From Sphingomonas sp. Y57 (GTDB lineage: Bacteria; Pseudomonadota; Alphaproteobacteria; Sphingomonadales; Sphingomonadaceae), in contig NZ_LDES01000002.1 of assembly GCF_001015195.1 (NCBI RefSeq), forward strand, positions 124,001 through 188,000: a stretch of 64,000 nt of DNA, read 5' to 3'. Positions within the stretch are counted from its first letter, which is position 1; each line of letters opens with the position of its first letter. This document shows positions 8,192 to 16,550 of the stretch, piece by piece. The position numbers were made by a program, and so were the translations under genes. The notes under the pieces were generated by a model. It was not told the origin of the DNA. It did no database searches and was given only the letters and a program-made list of their open reading frames with translations.

Positions 8192-10233
8192 GTCGCCGGC
8201 TTTGCGTGAAGAACTTCGGTTACGCTGGGCGACGGGTTCGCCAGAGCGGCGCGGCATGCCCGCACGGCCTCGACGAGGATGATGCCCATGACGAGCAGGA
8301 AAAGGCCGCACATCGCCGCATCGACCCGATCGTTGAGAATAATCTGTTCCATCTCGGCGAGCGACTTGGCGGGGCCCAGCTCTCTTCGTTCCGCAAGCGC
8401 TTCGGCGAAGACCGAGGCATGCGCCAGGAAACCGACGGCTGGCGTTGTCGAGAATATCTTCAGCAAGCCGGCATAGCCGGTGCAGATCACCAAAAATGTC
8501 GCCGGTAGCGCGGTGACCAGCGCCAGCCTGCCGCGCTTCATCCGGAATAGCACGACGGTGGCAAGCATCAGCGCCATGGCGGCAAGCATCTGATTGGCGA
8601 TGCCGAACAGCGGCCATAGCGTGTTCACGCCGCCCAGCGGATCGGTCGCCCCTTGATAGAGGAAGTAGCCCCAGCACGTAACGCAGAGCAAGGTCGCGAC
8701 GACGCCGCCGGCCATCGAATGCACTTTGGCTCGCGGCGCCGCCGCAGCCAGAATGTCCTGCAGCATGAAGCGTCCCGCGCGGGTGCCCGCATCAACCGCG
8801 GTCAGGATGAACAGCGCTTCGAAGAGGATCGCGAAATGATACCAGAAGGCCTTCATCGCGCTGCCGCCGATCGCCTGGCTGAAGATCTCGGCCATGCCCA
8901 TCGCCAGCGTCGGCGCACCGCCGGTGCGCGAGATGATGCTATGCTCGCCCACCGCGGTGGCGGCGTCCGTGATCGCCTGCGGCAAGATGGGGTAGCCGAG
9001 GGCCGAGACAGCCTCCGCCGCCGATTGCGCCGTGGCGCCGAGCAAGGCGCCGGGGCTGTTCATCGTGAAATAGATTGCGGGATCGAGGATCGAAGCGGCG
9101 ATCATCGCCATCAACGCGACGAAACTTTCCATCAGCATCGCGCCATAGCCGATGAAGCGCATGTCCGCCTCGCTTGCGATCAGCTTCGGGGTCGTGCCGC
9201 TGGAGATGAGCGCATGAAAGCCCGAGACCGCCCCGCAGGCGATCGTGATAAACAGAAAGGGAAAGAGGCCGCCCGACCAGACCGGGCCTCCGCCGCCGGC
9301 GAAGGGCGTAATCGCCGGCATGCGCAGCACCGGCTGGATCAGCACGATGCCGATCGCCAGCGCCACGATCGCGCCGATCTTCAGAAAGGTCGAGAGATAG
9401 TCGCGCGGGGCGAGCAGCAGCCACACCGGCAATATCGATGCGACCGCGCCATAGGCGATCAGCGTGAGGCACAGCGTGGTCGCGTCGAGGGTGAACGCTG
9501 CGGCCCATGTGGGTGAGGCGGCGACCCATTGCCCGGCGATGATCGCGAAGATCAGGCCAACCAGCCCGATCAGCGAGGCTTCCCCCACGCGCGCCGGACG
9601 GATCCACTGCGTATAGGCCCCCATGAACAGCGCCAGCGGCACTGTCGCCGCCACGGTGAACAGGCCCCAGGGGCTGTCCGCGAGCGCCTTGACCACGATC
9701 AGCGCGAGTACCGCGAGGATGATCACCATGATCATGAAGGTGCCGATGAGCGCGACCATGCCGGCGAAGTTGCCCAGCTCCATCCGGACGAGCTCGCCGA
9801 ACGAACGGCCGTCGCGCCGGGAGGAGATGAACAGGATGATGAAGTCTTGCACCGCGCCGGCGAACACGACGCCCGCGAGGATCCAGAGCGTGCCCGGCAG
9901 ATAGCCCATCTGCGCGGCAAGCACCGGACCGACGAGCGGGCCCGCGCCGGCGATCGCGGCGAAATGATGTCCGAAGAGGACGTAGCGGTTGGTCGGCACA
10001 TAATCGAGGCCGTCACACCGCCCGATCGCGGGTGTAATCCGCTGGGGATCGACGACCAGCACGCGCCGCGCGACGAACAGTCCATAAAAGCGGTAGGCAA
10101 TGAGATAGACCGAGACGCCCGCCGCGAGCAGCCAGACCGCGTTGACTTCTTCCCCGCGATCGATCGCGACCATCGCCATGCCGAACAGGCCCAACGTGCC
10201 GATCGCTATCCAGGGCCAGCGGCTATGCTTCAT
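8188..10233 (-). CDS. cstA: CstA-family transporter (peptide/pyruvate type)
   Basis: A 681-residue, highly hydrophobic inner-membrane protein with many transmembrane helices, matching the carbon-starvation CstA family in length and in motifs such as FGHHFAAIAGAGPLVGPVLAAQMG near residues 70-90 and FHALISSGTTPK in the middle. Characterised relatives import pyruvate or peptides using proton/ion gradients. It is third in an operon after a periplasmic M20 amidohydrolase and a secreted RidA-like protein, with YbdD after it, and the operon carries a HutC-type operator. That context suggests import of the products of periplasmic cleavage, for example an amino acid, dipeptide or keto acid. Substrate is inferred, not shown. 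Confidence 0.9.
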   Translation of the reverse strand: MKHSRWPWIAIGTLGLFGMAMVAIDRGEEVNAVWLLAAGVSVYLIAYRFYGLFVARRVLVVDPQRITPAIGRCDGLDYVPTNRYVLFGHHFAAIAGAGPLVGPVLAAQMGYLPGTLWILAGVVFAGAVQDFIILFISSRRDGRSFGELVRMELGNFAGMVALIGTFMIMVIILAVLALIVVKALADSPWGLFTVAATVPLALFMGAYTQWIRPARVGEASLIGLVGLIFAIIAGQWVAASPTWAAAFTLDATTLCLTLIAYGAVASILPVWLLLAPRDYLSTFLKIGAIVALAIGIVLIQPVLRMPAITPFAGGGGPVWSGGLFPFLFITIACGAVSGFHALISSGTTPKLIASEADMRFIGYGAMLMESFVALMAMIAASILDPAIYFTMNSPGALLGATAQSAAEAVSALGYPILPQAITDAATAVGEHSIISRTGGAPTLAMGMAEIFSQAIGGSAMKAFWYHFAILFEALFILTAVDAGTRAGRFMLQDILAAAAPRAKVHSMAGGVVATLLCVTCWGYFLYQGATDPLGGVNTLWPLFGIANQMLAAMALMLATVVLFRMKRGRLALVTALPATFLVICTGYAGLLKIFSTTPAVGFLAHASVFAEALAERRELGPAKSLAEMEQIILNDRVDAAMCGLFLLVMGIILVEAVRACRAALANPSPSVTEVLHAKPAT

Positions 10234-10250
10234 TCTGGCTGGTCCTTCTT

Positions 10251-10685
10251 TCAGTGCCGGCGCACGGCGATCAGGCTGATCTCGATCCGGGCGCCCTTGG
10301 CGAGCCCCTTCACCTCGACCGTAGCCCTTGCCGGCGGAGACTTGAAGTAGCGCCCATAAACGGCGTTCATCGCCTGAAACTCGGTGAGATCGGTCAGGAA
10401 TACATGCGCCATGACCGCGTCGTCCAGCGTCATGCCGCGCGCCGCGAGCACCGCCTTGAGGTTGAGCAGGACGCGCTCGGTCTGCTTGCCGATATCGCCT
10501 TCGACAAGATTGCCGGTGACCGGATCGAGCGGCAGTTGGCCCGACAGATAGAGCGTATCGCCCGCCGCCACCGCCTGGACATAGGGTCCGATCGCGCGCG
10601 GGGCATCGGCCGTCGATATGGGCTGGGCCTGGGCCGCTGCTGCGGCAAGGACGCCCGAAAGCGCCGCTATGAGGGACGGCCTCAT
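10251..10685 (-). CDS. RidA-family protein with signal peptide
   Basis: A 144-residue protein. The first about 20 residues (MRPSLIAALSGVLAAAAAQA) form a signal peptide, followed by a full RidA/YjgF/UK114 domain: IGPYVQAVAAGDTLYLSGQLPLD, ARGMTLDDAVMAHVFL, and PPARATVEVKGLAKGARIEI, whose Arg corresponds to the catalytic Arg of RidA enamine/imine deaminases. RidA enzymes normally work in the cytosol on 2-aminoacrylate and similar imines made by PLP or FAD enzymes, so a periplasmic form is notable. It overlaps the upstream M20 gene by ATGA and lies 17 bases before cstA, so it is clearly part of that operon. Confidence 0.9.
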   Translation of the reverse strand: MRPSLIAALSGVLAAAAAQAQPISTADAPRAIGPYVQAVAAGDTLYLSGQLPLDPVTGNLVEGDIGKQTERVLLNLKAVLAARGMTLDDAVMAHVFLTDLTEFQAMNAVYGRYFKSPPARATVEVKGLAKGARIEISLIAVRRH

Positions 10686-12028
10686 TTGCCGCTGCGCCGC
10701 TGCAATTCGCCCGACTGGATCTTGCGCAGGGTATCGAGCGCGGTCAGCACATGCGCGCGCACGCCGGTTTCCAGCGCTCCCTCGTCGACCACGTCGAAGA
10801 AGGGTGAATGGTTGGTGCCCTTCGGATGACCGATGCCGAGATTATAGTAGATCGAGGGATAGGCGCGGGAGAAATAGGAATAATCGTCGGAGCCGGTCAG
10901 AAAGTCGATCTGGTCGTCGACGCCGGCGGCGCCCGCCGCCTTGCGCAACGTGCCAGTCAGCGCGGCGGTCAGCGCGGGATCATTGATCACTGCAGGTGTA
11001 GGCGCGGTCCAGATGAACTTGGCGCTGCCGCCATAGCGGGCCGAGATAGATGCGACGCTCGCCTCCGCCTTCGCCATCGCCTGCTTGCGCATTTCGGGAT
11101 CGAAGGTACGCAGCGTGCCGAGCAGCGTCATGCTGTCCGGAATGATGTTGAAGCGATTGCCGCCGTTGATCGCGGCGATGGTAAGCACCGTCGGCGAATG
11201 GGTGACGTTGAGCTGGCGCGACGCGATATGCGCAAAATCGCGCACGATGTCGCCAGCCATCGACGGGATATCGGTGCCGTCCCACGGCCGCGCGCCGTGC
11301 GTCTGTTTGCCCGACAGGCGGATCTCGATCCGATCGGAGGCTGCATACATGCCCCCTGAGCGCCAGTAGAGCTTGCCAGGATCCCCGGGCACCACATGGA
11401 TTGCGAAGATCGCGTCGGGATTCAGCGCGCCGAACAGCTTTTCCTTCATCATCAATTCGGCGCCGCTGACCTGCGGGCCGAGCGTGCCCTCCTCCGCCGG
11501 CTGGAAGACGAAGATCACGGTCCCTGCGATTTCGGCCTTCATGTCAGCGAGAACCTTGGCGGCGCCCATCAGCATCGCGACATGGGCGTCATGGCCGCAG
11601 GCGTGCATGACTGCCGTTTCCTTGCCATCGTACATCGCCTTCACCTTCGAGGCGAAGGGAAGGCCGGTTTGCTCCTCGACCGGCAACGCGTCCATGTCGG
11701 CGCGCAGTGCAACGACACCGCCGGGTTTGCCGCCGCGCAACACGCCGACCACCCCGGTCTTGGCGATCCCGGTGCGCACTTCCATGCCGAGCGCCCGCAT
11801 ATGATCGGCTGCGAGCTTTGCCGTGCGGACCTCCTGCTCGGAAAGTTCGGGATGCTGGTGGATGTCGCGGCGCCACTTGACGACATCGGACTGGACGGCG
11901 GAGACGTTGGCGATCACCCGCGCGTCGAGGGAGCCCGCAGGGCTCTGAGCGGCGGCAGGAACCGCAGCGAGGGTCAGCGCCAACCAGGCGGCCTTGCCAA
12001 GCAGCGCTGAAGCTGAGGAAATCTTCAT
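10682..12028 (-). CDS. Periplasmic M20 family amidohydrolase/carboxypeptidase
   Basis: I start at ATG 12028 (GGGAGG upstream), giving 448 residues with a signal peptide (ALLGKAAWLALTLAAVPAAAQ). The M20D metal site is intact: Cys144-Gly-His146-Asp in ACGHDAH, Glu179/Glu180 in QPAEEG, His211, and a C-terminal NHSPFF His. Cys as metal ligand is typical of hippurate hydrolase/IAA-amino acid hydrolase relatives, which cleave N-acyl amino acids or small dipeptides. It is the first gene of the M20-ridA-cstA-ybdD operon, about 125 bases downstream of a perfect HutC-type palindrome. A periplasmic enzyme that releases histidine from an acyl- or peptidyl-histidine is the simplest reading; the substrate is inferred. 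Confidence 0.9.
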   Translation of the reverse strand: MKISSASALLGKAAWLALTLAAVPAAAQSPAGSLDARVIANVSAVQSDVVKWRRDIHQHPELSEQEVRTAKLAADHMRALGMEVRTGIAKTGVVGVLRGGKPGGVVALRADMDALPVEEQTGLPFASKVKAMYDGKETAVMHACGHDAHVAMLMGAAKVLADMKAEIAGTVIFVFQPAEEGTLGPQVSGAELMMKEKLFGALNPDAIFAIHVVPGDPGKLYWRSGGMYAASDRIEIRLSGKQTHGARPWDGTDIPSMAGDIVRDFAHIASRQLNVTHSPTVLTIAAINGGNRFNIIPDSMTLLGTLRTFDPEMRKQAMAKAEASVASISARYGGSAKFIWTAPTPAVINDPALTAALTGTLRKAAGAAGVDDQIDFLTGSDDYSYFSRAYPSIYYNLGIGHPKGTNHSPFFDVVDEGALETGVRAHVLTALDTLRKIQSGELQRRSGK

Positions 12029-12152
12029 GTTGCGATACCTCCCTATGCGCGGTGCGGCCGCCCGTTTCTTGCAGCGATCACGTCCATGTCGGTTTCGGAG
12101 CGTGCCGGGTGCTGATCGTTCCAAAAGCCGTAGAATATTTCTGCCGACCGTA

Positions 12153-12164
12153 TTGTATATACAA
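12153..12164. promoter_or_regulatory. HutC-type operator TTGTATATACAA
   Basis: A perfect 12-bp palindrome 124 bases before the M20 operon start. Its TGTATATACA core is the same as at 21811-21820 and 30549-30558 in this window and matches the known HutC recognition pattern. It sits in an otherwise gene-free stretch (12029-12375). Confidence 0.8.
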
Positions 12165-12375
12165 AATTATCATGGTTGAAACGGAATGCAAGTCTAAGTT
12201 GCCTGCGCGCATGCTTATCCGCTTCCGCTCGGTTGACTAGATTTCGGCGATATACCGCTTCGCCTCGCGCGCCCAGAACGCGAGGCCGAGTGGCCTGCCT
12301 TTGCACTCCCCTATGACATGAGCCTTCCGGCCGATCGACAAGCAGAAGAGTGGACCGTGCACCCGGCTGCTTCGG

Positions 12376-12405
12376 TGTTCTGGCAGCGCGAAAGCTGCCA
12401 GAACA
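12376..12405 (-). terminator. Hairpin downstream of copB
   Basis: TGTTCTGGCAGC and GCTGCCAGAACA form a perfect 12-bp stem with a six-base GCGAAA loop, about 65 bases beyond the copB stop. It is the likely transcription end for the copA-copB operon; a T-tract is lacking. Confidence 0.55.
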
Positions 12406-12471
12406 TAGTCTATCCTGGATAGATGCCAGGGGATCGCCAGATAAAGCCGCCGCATGCGGCAGCTCCGCCCG

Positions 12472-13620
12472 TTAGAACCAGAGGCGCACACCGGCGACGA
12501 GCGCCCATCCGCCGACATGTTCCCCTTCTGCCCGGGCATAGCGGGCGGTGCGCCCGAAGCGGCGCTCATATTCAACGCCGATATAGGGCGCGAATTCGGG
12601 CACCACTTCGTAGCGGAGCCGGAGCCCCGCTCCCGCAGATGAGAGACCGGAGCCGACATGGATGGCCGGGATATCCTGGGCCGAGAAGTCAACCTCGAGC
12701 CGCGGTTGCAGGATCAGCTGGTTCGTGATGCGCTGATCATATTCCGCCTCGACCCGCGCGGTCAGGTCGCCCCGATCGGACAAAAAGGCGGCAGCATCGA
12801 CCTCGAGCCAATATGGCGCAAGGCCCTGGATTCCCAGCACAATATGTACGCGATCGGGGTTCGGCCGGATGTCGTAACGCACGCCGGTCTGGAGGTTGAA
12901 CCAGGGGTCCAGCGCGTGGCTCCACAGCGCCTGCACTTCCGCCGACTCCAGCTTGCCGCCAAAGCCGCCTTCGCCTTCGGTTTTCAGCCAAAGACGGTCA
13001 TAATCGCCGCCATACCAGGCTTCGCCCTCCCACGCATAGCCATCGCGCCCGTTTTGCGCGCGATATTCCAGCCGGTCGATCAGCACCTTGCCGCCGCGAA
13101 ACGCGCCGTGCTCCGCGTAGATAGCCCGCCTTACCGGGGCCATCACCCCCACGCCCCACACCGTGTCGGCGGCATGTTCCGGCCCGGTCAGGGCGGCGGC
13201 TGACGGCCCGGCTCGGGGCGGCTGGGCGGTTGCGTCGCCATGCCCGCCTTGACCCGCCGCGGGCGCGGCAGGCGTGCAATGCCCCATCGCCGCATGCTCC
13301 GGGGGGCAGGCAGGATCACTTGCAGCCGGCGTCTGAACCTTCGGCGCCGGTGCGACGGGTGCACAATGTCCCATAGCCGCATGCTCGGGGGGGCATTTGG
13401 GATCGATCGCCGCTGCGGGCTGCGGGGCTGCCGGCGCGGCAGGCGTACAATGTCCCATGGCCGCATGTTCAGGCGGACATTTTGGGTCGGCGACGGCAGT
13501 TGGAGCCGGCGTCGCGTGATGCGCATGCGGCGCAGCCTCGGGGCTGTGCGGGGCGGTCGTCTGGGCGGCGACCGGTGCAGCGAATGCTACGACGATCGCG
13601 ATGGCAAGGGGGCGCATCAT
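12472..13620 (-). CDS. copB: Copper resistance protein B
   Basis: A 382-residue secreted protein: signal peptide (LAIAIVVAFAAPVAAQ), then a His/Met/Pro/Cys-rich linker to about residue 130, and a CopB outer-membrane barrel domain (residues about 150-382) ending WALVAGVRLWF with terminal Phe. The linker holds three copies of a CPPEHAAMGHC motif (Cys48-Cys58, 76-86, 105-115), with sulfur and imidazole ligands suited to Cu(I)/Cu(II). CopB is an outer-membrane protein that works with CopA in periplasmic copper detoxification. Its ATG overlaps the copA stop by four bases, so the pair is translationally coupled. Confidence 0.93.
   Translation of the reverse strand: MMRPLAIAIVVAFAAPVAAQTTAPHSPEAAPHAHHATPAPTAVADPKCPPEHAAMGHCTPAAPAAPQPAAAIDPKCPPEHAAMGHCAPVAPAPKVQTPAASDPACPPEHAAMGHCTPAAPAAGQGGHGDATAQPPRAGPSAAALTGPEHAADTVWGVGVMAPVRRAIYAEHGAFRGGKVLIDRLEYRAQNGRDGYAWEGEAWYGGDYDRLWLKTEGEGGFGGKLESAEVQALWSHALDPWFNLQTGVRYDIRPNPDRVHIVLGIQGLAPYWLEVDAAAFLSDRGDLTARVEAEYDQRITNQLILQPRLEVDFSAQDIPAIHVGSGLSSAGAGLRLRYEVVPEFAPYIGVEYERRFGRTARYARAEGEHVGGWALVAGVRLWF
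13262..13490 (-). repeat. Three tandem CPPEHAAMGHC-encoding repeats in copB
   Basis: Three near-identical units, each encoding D-P-x-C-P-P-E-H-A-A-M-G-H-C-x-P followed by Ala/Pro spacers, lie in the N-terminal linker of CopB. Single copies of the same motif occur in CopA (around 14210-14250) and in the lipoprotein at 26036-26419, so the element appears as a mobile metal-binding module in this island. Confidence 0.8.
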
Positions 13621-15362
13621 GCCGCGTCTCCCTCGTCCATCGGGCGCACCTTCACGACATTCATCATGCCGGCGTGCATGTGGTAAAGCAGGTGGCAGTG
13701 GAACGCCCAGTCCCCGGGGGCGTCCGCGGTGAGATCGAAGCTCGCCTTACCGCCCGGCATCACGTTTACCGTGTGCTTGATCGGATGACCGTGCGCCTTG
13801 CCAGTCACCAGTTCGAAGAAGTGCCCGTGGATATGGATCGGGTGGTTCATCATCGAATTGTTGATGAGGTTGACCCGCACGCGCTCATTGCGTTCAAAGC
13901 GGATCGGCTCGGCGCCTTCGTTCAGCTTCTTGCCGTCTAGCGACCACATGAACCGCTCCATGTTGCCGGTCAGGTGGATGTCGACGCTGCGCGCCGGCGG
14001 GCGCTTGTCCGCAAAGGGGACCAGCGGTGCGAGATCATGATAAGTGAGCACGCGATGCGGCTCCTTTTCGAGCCCGAGCGGGCGGTCTCCCGTCCGGTCG
14101 ACCGGCATTGGCGCGATCATGTCGGTCCCCACGCCGACCTTGACGCTGGAGGGTGCCAGCGATTTGTCGCGCATGCTGTGATCCATCGCCGCTGCCGGCT
14201 GGCCGGGGGTGCAGTGGCCCATGGCGGCATGCTCGGGCGAGCAGGCGGCGCCGGTCTCCATCCCCCCCATGCCCATGTCACGCATCGACAGCGTCGGCCG
14301 CTCGCGCAGCGCCGGAACCGGGGCGACCATGCCCAGTCGCGGGGCCAGCGTGCCGCGGCCCATGCCCGACCGGTCGATGGACTCGGCGACGAGCGAGTAA
14401 GCCTGATCGCCGGGCGTCACGATTACATCGTAGGTCTCGGCGACCGAGATCTGAAACTCGTCGGTCTCCACCGGGCGCACATCCTGCCCGTCGGCCTGGA
14501 CCACGGTCATCGGCAAGCCGGGGATGCGGATGTTGAAGATCGTCATCGCGGAGGCGTTGATGAAGCGCAGCCTCACCCGTTCACCCGGCCGGAACAATCC
14601 GGTCCAGTTTTCCTGCGGCCCATGGCCATTGACCAGGAAGCTGTAGGTCGAGCCGTTGATGTCGGCGATGTCGCTCGGGTCCATCCGCATCGCACCCCAT
14701 TCGGCCCGGTCGGCGGCGCTCATCTGACCGTCCAGGAGAGTCTGCTTCTGACGGTTGAAATAACCCCCCTTCTGCTTGACCTTCAGCATGACCTGATGGG
14801 GATGCTGGAAGGTCCAGTCCGACAGCACGACGACATGTTCGCGATCATAGGGGGCGGGTTCGGCTCCCGCCGGATCGCAGATCAGCGGGCCATAATGGCC
14901 GAGCTGCTCCTGCAGGCCCGAATGGGAGTGATACCAGTAGGTGCCAGCCTGTTTGATGGGGAATTCGTAGGTGAATGTGGTCCCCGGCTTGATCCCGGGG
15001 AAGCTCACACCCGGTACGCCGTCCATGTGGAAGGGCAGAATGAGCCCGTGCCAGTGAATCGACGTGTCCTCGTCGAGCGTGTTTTCCACATGGATGCGGA
15101 CATTCTGCCCCTCGCGCAGACGGATCAGCGGCGCCGGCAGCACACCGTTCATGGTGATGGCATGGCCGGTGCGGCCGCCCACCTTGAACATGTCGTGGGC
15201 GATCCGCAGCCTGATATCCTCGCCGCTCAACGGCGGCATATCGGGCCGCAGACCCGGGGAGCCGGTTTGCGCCCAGGCTGGGAACTTCGTTGGGAGAGCC
15301 GCGCCTACCAGGCCGAGGGCTCCGGCGCGCAGCAAACTGCGCCGCCTGACCAGATGATTCAT
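13617..15362 (-). CDS. copA: Multicopper oxidase, copper resistance protein A
   Basis: A 581-residue Tat-exported multicopper oxidase. The N-terminus MNHLVRRRSLLRAGALGLVG carries the twin-arginine motif. All copper-ligand motifs are visible: IHWHG, WYHSHSG, HPIHIHGHFF and HCHLLYHMHAGMM, providing type 1, 2 and 3 sites. A Met/His-rich insert (RDMGMGGMETGAACSPEHAAMGHC, then MDHSM) in the second half is the CopA-type copper-binding loop and contains the same CxPEHAAMGHC motif as CopB. The enzyme oxidises or sequesters Cu(I) in the periplasm. It is first in copA-copB, about 210 bases after a small Cys-containing secreted protein. Confidence 0.95.
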   Translation of the reverse strand: MNHLVRRRSLLRAGALGLVGAALPTKFPAWAQTGSPGLRPDMPPLSGEDIRLRIAHDMFKVGGRTGHAITMNGVLPAPLIRLREGQNVRIHVENTLDEDTSIHWHGLILPFHMDGVPGVSFPGIKPGTTFTYEFPIKQAGTYWYHSHSGLQEQLGHYGPLICDPAGAEPAPYDREHVVVLSDWTFQHPHQVMLKVKQKGGYFNRQKQTLLDGQMSAADRAEWGAMRMDPSDIADINGSTYSFLVNGHGPQENWTGLFRPGERVRLRFINASAMTIFNIRIPGLPMTVVQADGQDVRPVETDEFQISVAETYDVIVTPGDQAYSLVAESIDRSGMGRGTLAPRLGMVAPVPALRERPTLSMRDMGMGGMETGAACSPEHAAMGHCTPGQPAAAMDHSMRDKSLAPSSVKVGVGTDMIAPMPVDRTGDRPLGLEKEPHRVLTYHDLAPLVPFADKRPPARSVDIHLTGNMERFMWSLDGKKLNEGAEPIRFERNERVRVNLINNSMMNHPIHIHGHFFELVTGKAHGHPIKHTVNVMPGGKASFDLTADAPGDWAFHCHLLYHMHAGMMNVVKVRPMDEGDAA

Positions 15363-15575
15363 GATGACAAATCCTGTCTTGTCGACATGCGCGGCATGGC
15401 AAGAATAGCCGGTTCACAACCGTCCATCGCCCAGGCCCGCCTTTTTCGCCCATAGGGGCGCGTCATGATCTGATGATCTCAGATCGGCGCGTCGGCCTTG
15501 TCGTCGCCACATCCATGCCGGCAGAATACACTATCTGCGGGCATCCGCTTGGTTGCGGCGTAAGCCGACTCCAGA

Positions 15576-15896
15576 TCAGGATAGTCGCGGAGGCGGCGTG
15601 TCGTGGTCGAGCAGGACGCCGGAAAGAGGCGATGCCAGTGGATGGGGATCGGTGGCGAGGCGCAACGCTACGCGCTCCGGAAGCTCTGGCGCGTCAAGCT
15701 GCATCGCCGAGCAGGCGCCCTTGCATGCAAGCTCCATCGCGGGCAGCTGCTTGCCCGTCTCGTGATCGCTGCTTGGCTGGCAGTGGGCAGCGGCGGGTTC
15801 GGTCTTCCACTGCTGCCCATGCACCGCCGCCATCGTGACGGGCGCGACAAGCATCCCGCACAGAAGAGCAAGCGAAAGGAACCATCGGCGCAGCAT
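15576..15896 (-). CDS. Small secreted Cys-containing protein upstream of copA
   Basis: A 106-residue protein with a clear signal peptide (FLSLALLCGMLVAPVTMAA) and a short mature part carrying His, Cys and Met residues: HCQPSSDHETGKQ, then MELACKGACSAMQL with a CxxxC motif, and a Pro-rich tail. I do not recognise a named family, but small CHxP/CxxxC secreted proteins often precede copA in sphingomonads. It likely participates in periplasmic copper binding; the role is inferred from its position 213 bases before copA and from its residue content. Confidence 0.65.
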   Translation of the reverse strand: MLRRWFLSLALLCGMLVAPVTMAAVHGQQWKTEPAAAHCQPSSDHETGKQLPAMELACKGACSAMQLDAPELPERVALRLATDPHPLASPLSGVLLDHDTPPPRLS

Positions 15897-15974
15897 AGTT
15901 CTAGTTTAGTGCGCAGGGGTCTGGCTGACAAGGGATCGCCCTCGCCCACCCCCAACCCGGCGCAACATCAAGCG

Positions 15975-16550
15975 TCATTGCGGACAATTCGTCGAGGTCA
16001 GGATTCGAGCGACGATCGCTCGAGGCGGCAGGGTCAGCCGATCACGTTCCGATCTGTCGCAGACCAGGGCGTCGAGCGGTTCGAGCAAGGCTGGACCGGC
16101 CGGTCCGTCTATCGTCATCCTTTCAAGGGCGAGCGCCAGCGTCGTGCCCCGCATGAGATCCACGGCTTCTCCGGTTGAGCGAAACATCTCGACGCTGGCA
16201 TGGCCGCGGCGCGCGATGAGATTGAAGGCAAGGACCGAGCCGCCGGCAGGTCGAGCCGCGACCTCGACTTCGCCGGCAAAGGCTATCGCCGCGTCGTCCT
16301 CGCTCAGCCAGCGCGCTTCGGATTCGATCGAGAGCAGCAGCCGCCCCTGGATGAGGGCGAACCGGCGATCCATGCCGTCGAAGCGGGAGAAGCGGGAGGG
16401 CGCGTCGATTGTTGCGACGCTGGCCCGCCACAGAAAGTCATTGGCATCCGCGCTTGCCGGGCAGGTCATGACCGGCCGGGTCAGGCCGCCGCCATTGCGC
16501 CACGGCTCCGCGGTACGGTCCGCGGCACGCAGGACGCGAAGTGCGTTCAT
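15975..16550 (-). CDS. hutD: HutD/Ves family protein
   Basis: A 191-residue cupin-like protein starting at ATG 16550, overlapping the hutU stop as ATGA; a longer upstream frame would run into hutU. The N-terminal [14 protein letters not shown], the central [24 protein letters not shown] and [14 protein letters not shown] match HutD/Ves. HutD is found in many hut operons and has been proposed to sense or limit formimino/urocanate-derived load; its biochemical function is not settled. It is the last gene of the hutI-H-G-U-D operon. No unusual feature apart from its common position. Confidence 0.9.
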   Translation of the reverse strand: MNALRVLRAADRTAEPWRNGGGLTRPVMTCPASADANDFLWRASVATIDAPSRFSRFDGMDRRFALIQGRLLLSIESEARWLSEDDAAIAFAGEVEVAARPAGGSVLAFNLIARRGHASVEMFRSTGEAVDLMRGTTLALALERMTIDGPAGPALLEPLDALVCDRSERDRLTLPPRAIVARILTSTNCPQ

